A DNA stretch of 54,788 nt from Spirochaetales bacterium (GTDB lineage Bacteria > Spirochaetota > Spirochaetia > Treponematales > Treponemataceae). Shown piece after piece: positions 49,262 to 54,788 of the stretch; within the stretch, counting starts at the first letter, position 1; each line of letters begins with the position of its first letter. The stretch spans positions 1 to 54,788 of the forward strand of contig QKAR01000152.1 in the NCBI GenBank assembly GCA_003246335.1, written 5' to 3'. A program made the position numbers and the translations under genes. The notes beneath the pieces were generated by a model that ran no database searches, was not told the DNA's origin, and saw only the letters and a program-made list of their open reading frames with translations.

Positions 49262-50174
49262 ATCGCTCGGCCTCGGACGAGGCTTAAACGCTCTCCTTGA
49301 TGACGCGGAAATTCCGACGCAACAGGGCGTGGCGAACGCCGCGCAGACGTCGGCTGCGGGAACGGAACTTTTCGTTAACCCCGCGATTCTGAAACCGAAT
49401 CCTCACCAACCCCGCAGGGAATTCGACGAGGGAGCGCTTTCCGAGCTCGCGGACTCGATTCGCGAGCACGGCATCATCCAGCCGATCATCGTCGAGGACG
49501 CCGGGGACGGCACGTACTTCATTATCGCCGGAGAGCGGCGCACGCGGGCGGCTCGCCTCGCCGGCCTGCAAAAAGTCCCGGTCATCGTCAAGAAATACTC
49601 GGACGAGCGAAAGCTCGAAATCGCCTTAATCGAGAACATCCAGCGCGAAAACCTCAACCCCGTCGAAGAGGCCCAGGCCTATCACGAGCTGATGACGCTC
49701 GGGAACTTAAGCCAGGAAGAGGCTGCCGCCCGCGTCGGGAAAAACCGATCTACCGTCGCGAACGCTCTGCGGCTCCTTAAGCTTCCCGAGGACATGATGA
49801 GCTCGCTCTCGAGCGGGCAGATTTCTCCCGGTCACGCGCGCGCGATACTTTCCGTCATCAACCCCGCGGACCAGCGAATCCTTTTTGGCAGGATCATCGG
49901 GAACGGCCTATCGGTGCGCGACGCGGAGCGGATCGCCGGCGAGCTCAACGCCGGTTCGCGCGCCTCTGGCAAGCCCGAAAAACCCGCGAAAAAAGCGAGC
50001 GCCGAGGACATGCAAAAAGACGCCGAGACGCGCTCCGTCGAGCAGAAATTCATCGACATTCTCGGGACGAAAGTTTCCGTGAAGGGAAATCTTGAGCGCG
50101 GAACGATTGAGATCGCGTACTTTTCGCGCGAGGACCTCGACCGCGTCTACGAAATACTCACCGGCCCTCGATGA
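49254..50174 (+). CDS. parB: Chromosome-partitioning protein ParB (Spo0J)
   Basis: 306 aa. Binds parS and loads ParA/SMC. N-terminal LGLGRGLNALL, the ParB/Srx CTPase motif GERRTRAARLAGLQ, IENIQRENLNPVEEAQAYHE, then the HTH SQEEAAARVGKNRSTVANAL and GQISPGHARAIL. The C-terminal dimerisation domain follows (RSVEQKFIDILGTKV). GTG start within the parA 3' end. I found no exact parS (TGTTTCACGTGAAACA) in the window. Confidence 0.95.
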   Translation: MAKSLGLGRGLNALLDDAEIPTQQGVANAAQTSAAGTELFVNPAILKPNPHQPRREFDEGALSELADSIREHGIIQPIIVEDAGDGTYFIIAGERRTRAARLAGLQKVPVIVKKYSDERKLEIALIENIQRENLNPVEEAQAYHELMTLGNLSQEEAAARVGKNRSTVANALRLLKLPEDMMSSLSSGQISPGHARAILSVINPADQRILFGRIIGNGLSVRDAERIAGELNAGSRASGKPEKPAKKASAEDMQKDAETRSVEQKFIDILGTKVSVKGNLERGTIEIAYFSREDLDRVYEILTGPR

Positions 50175-50230
50175 CGGCTCCCGACGAGGAGGGAACTACG
50201 CCTCGGAGGGCGCAACGACGACCGGCGCAA

Positions 50231-52429
50231 CTACGTTCTTCTAACCGTGAACTCCCGCTGAGGCTCCTGCTCGAATAGCTCCACGCGGCGCTTCACGGCA
50301 TCGTGCAAAACTTCCTGAATGCGCAGGGGGCTCTCTCCCGACTCGGGACGCCGCCGAACCCAGGACCCGTCGCTCCGGAGAAAATGAGATTGCCGATTGT
50401 CGGCGAAATACAGCAAAAGAACGTCGCGTATCTCGTTTCGGATGTTTTCCTGCAGGATGGGGAACATCAGCTCTATGCGCCGATCGAGGTTGCGCGGCAT
50501 CCAGTCCGCGCTTGAAAGGTATAGCTCGTCGGCGCCGCCGTTCTCAAACCAAAAAATCCGGGTATGCTCAAGGAAGCGGTCGATGACGCTGACGACCGTG
50601 ATATTCTCGCTCATCCCCTGAACGCCGGGCACGAGCATGCAAATGCCGCGGACGTTCAGCTGAATGCGCACGCCGGCGCGGTTCGCGCAATAGAGCGCCT
50701 CGATGATTTCCGGGTCGGCGAGGCTGTTCATTTTCGCGATGATCCGGCCGGGATGCTCCGGGACCGTCCGCTCGATCTCGCGCTCAATCAGGGATATGAG
50801 GCGGGGCTTGAGGTCGATGGGCGCCATCACGAGCCGACGCGTCGACATGATCGCCGAATAGCCGGAAATCATGTTAAAGAAGAGAGTTGCGTCGTTCGCG
50901 ATTTCCTGATTCGACGTGAACAGGGACATATCGACGTAAAAACGCGCGGTCTTGTCGTTGTAGTTCCCGGTGGAAAGATGCACGTAGCGGCGGATTCCGT
51001 CCGTCTCGCGGCGAACGACTAAAAGGATTTTCGCGTGAACCTTGAGCCGCGCGATGCCGTACACGACGATGACGCCGACATCCTCGAGCCGACGCGCCCA
51101 GGCGATATTGCGAGCCTCGTCGAACCGCGCCTTGATCTCGACGAAGACCGTGACGTGCTTCCCGGCGCGGGCCGCGCGCTCGAGGGCTCTCACGATGGGA
51201 GAGTCGCCCGAGGTGCGGTAAAGCGTCATTTTCATGGCGAGCACGGACGGGTCGTCGGCCGCGTCGTTTATGAACCGGACGACGGGCTCGTACGACTCGT
51301 ACGGCACGTGCAGGAGAACGTCAGTCCGCTTAAGCTCGTCCCAGAGCGGAACGTCCGCGGGCAAGCCGACGGGCCAGTAATTTTTCCACGAAGGATTTCG
51401 CAGGCGATCGAAACCCTCGACGTTCGCCAAGTCCGCGAGTGTCGGAAGGTCAATGAGTCCCCGAACGCGGTACACGTCGCCGTCCTCGAAATCCATGCGC
51501 TCCTTGAGGTATCGCAGGATGGACGGGCTGTCTCCCGTGCAGATGAGGCGAACCGCGAACGAGGACTGGCGTGAAACGAGGACTTCCTGCATCGCGGCGA
51601 TATAATCCTCGTCGCGGTCCTCGTCGACGGCGAAATCCGCGTCGCGGGCAACCTTGAACAAAAGGCTTTCCTCAACGGAAAAGCCCGGGAACAGGCGCTG
51701 CCCATACAGCAGAACGACGTCGTCGAGGAGGGTAAAACACGTTTGCCCATCCTCGCCCGGAATCCAGACGATGCGGGGAATGCTCGCCGGCACTTGGACG
51801 ATCGCGAGAGGGAACGGGGCCGCGTCGCCCTCGGAGGGATGCTCTTCGGGCGAGCCCTGATGCCCGACCGTCGGAAGGACTCCCGTCGTCTCGAGAAAGC
51901 TCGCGAGCGGACCGGTCGGCACGGCGATGTTGCTCTTAAGAAGAAAGGCGGCGTGTAAACGAAGGTTGCCGATGCTCGGCATCGACCCGTCATTGCCGAC
52001 GCGAAGGGGCGTCAAAAGGGGGAAAACCTCCGACATGAAAAAAGCGTCAAGAAAGCGCGATTGCGCCTGCGTATAATTGCCGGAAGAAACGTAATGCAGT
52101 CCCTCGCCCGCGAGGGCGGGAAGGATCTCGCCGAGCAAAACCTCGTACTGGCGCGCGACGAGCTCGTGCACTCGGGACGAAATGCGATCAAGCTGCTCGC
52201 GGGCCGTCAGACCCGACAAGTCCTGCCACTCGGGATTGCTCGCGCACTGGGCCTTAAGCCCGGCGACGCGCACCATGAAAAATTCGTCGAAGTTCGAGGA
52301 CACGATCGTCAGGAAGCGGAGCCGCTCGAGGAGGGGCACGTCGCCCTGACAGGCTTCGTCGAGCACGCGCGCGTTGAATTCGATCCAAGAGAGTTCGCGG
52401 TTAAAAAGCCGTCCGTTTCGTTCGCTCAT
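50231..52429 (-). CDS. ppk1: Polyphosphate kinase
   Basis: 732 aa, full-length PPK1. Makes polyphosphate from ATP reversibly. The N-terminus FNRELSWIEFNARVLDEACQ is characteristic, with HVPYESYEPVVRFINDAADD, AMKMTLYRTSGDSPIV, RLKVHAKILLVVRRE with one catalytic His and RYVHLSTGNYNDKTARFYVD with the autophosphorylated His region. It lies 26 nt downstream of ppx on the same strand, so synthesis and breakdown of polyphosphate are encoded together. Start ATG at 52429. Confidence 0.95.
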   Translation of the reverse strand: MSERNGRLFNRELSWIEFNARVLDEACQGDVPLLERLRFLTIVSSNFDEFFMVRVAGLKAQCASNPEWQDLSGLTAREQLDRISSRVHELVARQYEVLLGEILPALAGEGLHYVSSGNYTQAQSRFLDAFFMSEVFPLLTPLRVGNDGSMPSIGNLRLHAAFLLKSNIAVPTGPLASFLETTGVLPTVGHQGSPEEHPSEGDAAPFPLAIVQVPASIPRIVWIPGEDGQTCFTLLDDVVLLYGQRLFPGFSVEESLLFKVARDADFAVDEDRDEDYIAAMQEVLVSRQSSFAVRLICTGDSPSILRYLKERMDFEDGDVYRVRGLIDLPTLADLANVEGFDRLRNPSWKNYWPVGLPADVPLWDELKRTDVLLHVPYESYEPVVRFINDAADDPSVLAMKMTLYRTSGDSPIVRALERAARAGKHVTVFVEIKARFDEARNIAWARRLEDVGVIVVYGIARLKVHAKILLVVRRETDGIRRYVHLSTGNYNDKTARFYVDMSLFTSNQEIANDATLFFNMISGYSAIMSTRRLVMAPIDLKPRLISLIEREIERTVPEHPGRIIAKMNSLADPEIIEALYCANRAGVRIQLNVRGICMLVPGVQGMSENITVVSVIDRFLEHTRIFWFENGGADELYLSSADWMPRNLDRRIELMFPILQENIRNEIRDVLLLYFADNRQSHFLRSDGSWVRRRPESGESPLRIQEVLHDAVKRRVELFEQEPQREFTVRRT

Positions 52430-52455
52430 ACACTTTCTCCCGTTTCTTCCCGCCG

Positions 52456-54009
52456 TCAGACGACGATCAACTTATAGCCAAAAATTTCCTCGAAGAGGTT
52501 CGCCTTCTCGTCGAGCGCGAGCCGCTCGAGCGTCACGTCGTGCGTCCCCTGGGCGCGCAGAATGAGCGTGTCGCGGGAAAGCTCGATGTCGAAATCCCGT
52601 ATGTGCTGCGAATGCCCGCGGTCGAGCGCGTCGGCGATCCGGAGCAGCGACGAGAGCTTGAGCACCATCGTGCGGTCCGACCGCGGAAGGGAAACATAAC
52701 CCGCGTGCGCGGGGCTCGGGACCTCCGAACGGTGGTAGCGAACGACGTTCGAGAGAATGTTCATATCGTCCTTAGTCAGCCCGAAAATGTCGGAATGCGC
52801 GAGGATGTACTGGCTATGGATGTGATGATCGCTCGAGCGGATGAACGAGCCCACGTCATGCAGTATCGAGGCGGTTTCCAAAAGGAGGCGCGCGCGCCGG
52901 TCGAGGCCAAGCTCGCCCTCGAGCGAGTCGAACAGCTTCAGCGCGATGCGCGTGACGTACGACGAATGCGCCTCGTCGAGGTGATAGCGCTTGCCCAAGT
53001 TAACCGCCGAGGCGACGACTTGATCGTCGAATTCCTCTCGGACTAAATGATCGGGTCCGGCGACGCACGAGACGATGACGCCTTCCCGAATAGAAAGATA
53101 GGGCACGACGACCGTTTCCGCGCCGGTCATCTCGAGGAAGAATTGATAGGTCAAAAGCCCCGGTCCGAGGGACTCCGCCTCGCCGTAGCTGATCCTGAAA
53201 TGCTGAACGCATTCCTCGACCGAATAGCCCGTCACGCGACGCGCGAAGGAAATAAAATCCTCTCGCTTAATGACCGCGTACAGATCGGTCATCTGCGTGC
53301 CAACGCTCCGCGCGACGAGGCGGGCGTCGTTGCTGATCGCGATGAGCTGCTTCACGCAGTCGAGGCGAAGCTCGTTGTTGAGGTTTTCGGCGGTCGTCCG
53401 GATATACTCCGCGAGGAATCGCTGCATGTCCTTCGCCGAGCCCATCATCGCCTTCATTTGCTGGTCTACGATGACCGTGCCCATCCGGAAACTATGCGCG
53501 GCGACCATCTTTCCCCGCTGCAGGAGCATGATTTCGGTCGAGCCGCCGCCGACGTCGATAATGATGGAGTTCGTCTTGGTCATTTTGACCGACGCGTCGC
53601 GAAGCGCGTACTCCACGACGAGATACATGAGCCGGTTTTCCTCGAGCCCGTCGATAACGCGGACGCGAAAACCAGTCTTCACCGCGACGCGGTCAAGGAC
53701 TGAATCGCGGTTGCGGCTTTCCCGAATTGCGCTCGTCGCGACGACGGACACTTGCTCGTCGGAAATATCCCAGGACGTTAAAATTTCCCGATAGCGGTTC
53801 AGGATCGCGAGGCACTGAAGGAGGGAATCGCGGGAAATGGCCCCGGAAGTGAAAACGTCGCGGCCCAGCGCGAGCGCGCGCTCCGCGCGGTCAACGACCG
53901 TCCACGAGCCGTCCGAGCCGACCTCGGCGATCAAGAGCCTGATGCCGGTCGCGCCGATTTCAATGACCGCCGTAAGATGCCGCTGTACGTGTTTATTCGA
54001 GCCGCTCAC
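52456..54009 (-). CDS. ppx: Exopolyphosphatase/ppGpp phosphohydrolase family (Ppx/GppA)
   Basis: 517 aa. Actin-like fold: AVIEIGATGIRLLIAEVGSD (usually DxGSNS), VVATSAIRESRNRDSVLDRV, NSIIIDVGGGSTEIMLLQRG with the phosphate loop, and HSFRMGTVIV; the C-terminal HD-like domain carries LETASILHDVGSFI and HHIHSQYIL. Removes terminal phosphate from polyphosphate and possibly pppGpp. In the first motif the usual Asp and Ser-Asn positions read E-I-G-A-T, a departure to check. GTG start at 54009 with GAGG nearby; a TTGACG-16-TATACC promoter is just upstream. Operon with ppk1. Confidence 0.92.
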   Translation of the reverse strand: MSGSNKHVQRHLTAVIEIGATGIRLLIAEVGSDGSWTVVDRAERALALGRDVFTSGAISRDSLLQCLAILNRYREILTSWDISDEQVSVVATSAIRESRNRDSVLDRVAVKTGFRVRVIDGLEENRLMYLVVEYALRDASVKMTKTNSIIIDVGGGSTEIMLLQRGKMVAAHSFRMGTVIVDQQMKAMMGSAKDMQRFLAEYIRTTAENLNNELRLDCVKQLIAISNDARLVARSVGTQMTDLYAVIKREDFISFARRVTGYSVEECVQHFRISYGEAESLGPGLLTYQFFLEMTGAETVVVPYLSIREGVIVSCVAGPDHLVREEFDDQVVASAVNLGKRYHLDEAHSSYVTRIALKLFDSLEGELGLDRRARLLLETASILHDVGSFIRSSDHHIHSQYILAHSDIFGLTKDDMNILSNVVRYHRSEVPSPAHAGYVSLPRSDRTMVLKLSSLLRIADALDRGHSQHIRDFDIELSRDTLILRAQGTHDVTLERLALDEKANLFEEIFGYKLIVV

Positions 54010-54019
54010 CGTTTCCTCT

Positions 54020-54047
54020 GGTATAGAGTATATCCGCTTTCCGTCAA
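54020..54047 (-). promoter_or_regulatory. Probable ppx-ppk1 promoter
   Basis: Minus-strand TTGACG (54042-54047), 16-nt spacer, TATACC (54020-54025), expected +1 about 54013. An alternative TATACT sits at 54027-54032 without a matching -35. Confidence 0.5.
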
Positions 54048-54065
54048 AATTCCGCTAAAGGCGCG

Positions 54066-54788
54066 TTAAAGTTTATCGATCAGCATCGAACATTTGCCCG
54101 ACGGGATCGGAAGCGTCTTTTTCTTTTGCCCGAGAATATTGATGGTGAAATAATAGAGCTTTTCGCTTTCCATGTGAATCTCCCATCCGCGCTGACTCTT
54201 GTTCGAGAGGATGGTGATGAGATTGCGCTTGAGACTGAGGTTCTCGATTCCCATAACCTCGAGGTTCGGGATGATCCAGTCGACTGTCTTGCGCGGCAGG
54301 CTGATGGATAGCCCGATGATGTTCTCGATCATGAGCGCGATCGTCGAAAGACCCGAGTACGGGAGGTATTGCTTGCGCGGGAATCCCTCTTTGCCGGGCC
54401 ATTGCGCGGGGCCCTCTTTTCCGGGAAGGTAGGCTTCCCACAGGCTTCCCTTGTTATGCTCGCCGTTCGGCGACAGCGCGTCAAGGACGTAATACAGATG
54501 CCGAATGGCGCATTCGCGGGCAAGATCCCAGCGCTGATATTTCTCGAGACCCTTCACGACCATGAAAGTGAACGGGGGGAAGACGCTTCCGCGATAGCCC
54601 ATGCCGCGCTCGTCGTACTCGGGATCGTCGGCGGACAAAGAAGGAAAGGGATGGTCGACGCCGAAGGTCTTGGGATTTTGCAAATGAGCGATGAGCTTGC
54701 AGGCCTTGTCCTCGTTCGGGATCTCGGCGAGCAAGGGCCAAAAGCCGGCGATCGTTTTTTGCGGCAGGCGCTCGCCCGCCTCGTCGAG
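54066..54788 (-). CDS. GH63/MGH-like glycoside hydrolase, C-terminal part (runs off the right edge)
   Basis: 240 codons, open at the right edge, so only the C-terminal part is seen. GFWPLLAEIP, DERGMGYRGSVFPPFTFMVV and WEAYLPGKEG, then PYSGLSTIALMIENIIGL, are typical of the (alpha/alpha)6 barrel of GH63 and related trehalase-like or mannosylglycerate hydrolase-like enzymes. The C-terminal beta-rich tail (KLYYFTINILGQKKKTLPIP) is also common. Substrate unknown. It lies 56 nt upstream of ppx on the same strand and may share its direction of transcription, although ppx has its own promoter candidate. Confidence 0.75.
   Translation of the reverse strand, partial: LDEAGERLPQKTIAGFWPLLAEIPNEDKACKLIAHLQNPKTFGVDHPFPSLSADDPEYDERGMGYRGSVFPPFTFMVVKGLEKYQRWDLARECAIRHLYYVLDALSPNGEHNKGSLWEAYLPGKEGPAQWPGKEGFPRKQYLPYSGLSTIALMIENIIGLSISLPRKTVDWIIPNLEVMGIENLSLKRNLITILSNKSQRGWEIHMESEKLYYFTINILGQKKKTLPIPSGKCSMLIDKL

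Overview
The window looks like chromosomal DNA of a high-G+C spirochaete, most likely Treponema-like (order Spirochaetales). This is inferred from gene content: a MinD-like ATPase next to a FapA/DUF342 protein and lgt, close to a transketolase; a protein resembling the spirochaete family DUF5312; a MurA with Asp in place of the usual Cys; a very acidic repeat-rich membrane protein; and ParA/ParB near polyphosphate genes. G+C looks to be roughly 55-60% by eye. One AT-rich island lies at about 30.9-32.0 kb. I saw no tRNA, rRNA, insertion sequence, phage or CRISPR array.

Layout, left to right. 1-5.7 kb: truncated hflX, an acidic-repeat membrane protein, a HAD phosphatase, a MutT-type Nudix hydrolase, a FadM-like thioesterase and a PHP phosphatase. 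5.7-11.0 kb: a LysE-type exporter, a DUF5312-like protein, then a rex-serC-serA operon with two Rex operators around its promoter. 11.2-14.9 kb: a lytic transglycosylase, a GH5 glycosidase, a PtsN-like IIA protein and a small unknown protein. 14.9-15.2 kb: a stand-alone structured RNA unit with its own promoter and terminator. 15.2-22.2 kb: a radical SAM enzyme, malQ, a giant GH13-like protein and a 44-aa gene. 22.3-28.1 kb: thrC, a LysO-like exporter with a DUF2156 protein, and pepT-murA. 28.1-31.9 kb: two linked membrane proteins, the AT-rich island and a STAS/zinc-ribbon protein. 32-37.7 kb: an SDR, a TrmJ-type methyltransferase and a ctpA-rsmE-wecG-like operon ending in a degenerate sigma54-activator-like ATPase. 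37.8-42.8 kb: a membrane protein, MinD-like ATPase, FapA, lgt and a 59-aa ORF. 42.8-47.6 kb: an unknown protein, ptsN-like and tkt, divergent from an hsp20 gene with a sigma54 promoter. 47.7-54.8 kb: yhhQ, parA-parB, ppk1, ppx and a partial GH63-like glycosidase.

The most striking signal runs through the whole window. Many transcription units have a -10 hexamer whose expected transcription start falls on, or within a few bases of, the start codon, and these genes lack a Shine-Dalgarno sequence. This implies widespread leaderless mRNAs and lets several start codons be corrected. Other genes in the same window have ordinary leaders and Shine-Dalgarno sites, so both modes coexist. Second in interest is the approximately 295-nt RNA at 14900-15194, which I cannot assign to a known family. 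Third is a sigma54 regulation theme: a near-perfect -24/-12 promoter on hsp20, and an activator-like protein with a degenerate receiver, degenerate GAFTGA loop and no DNA-binding domain.
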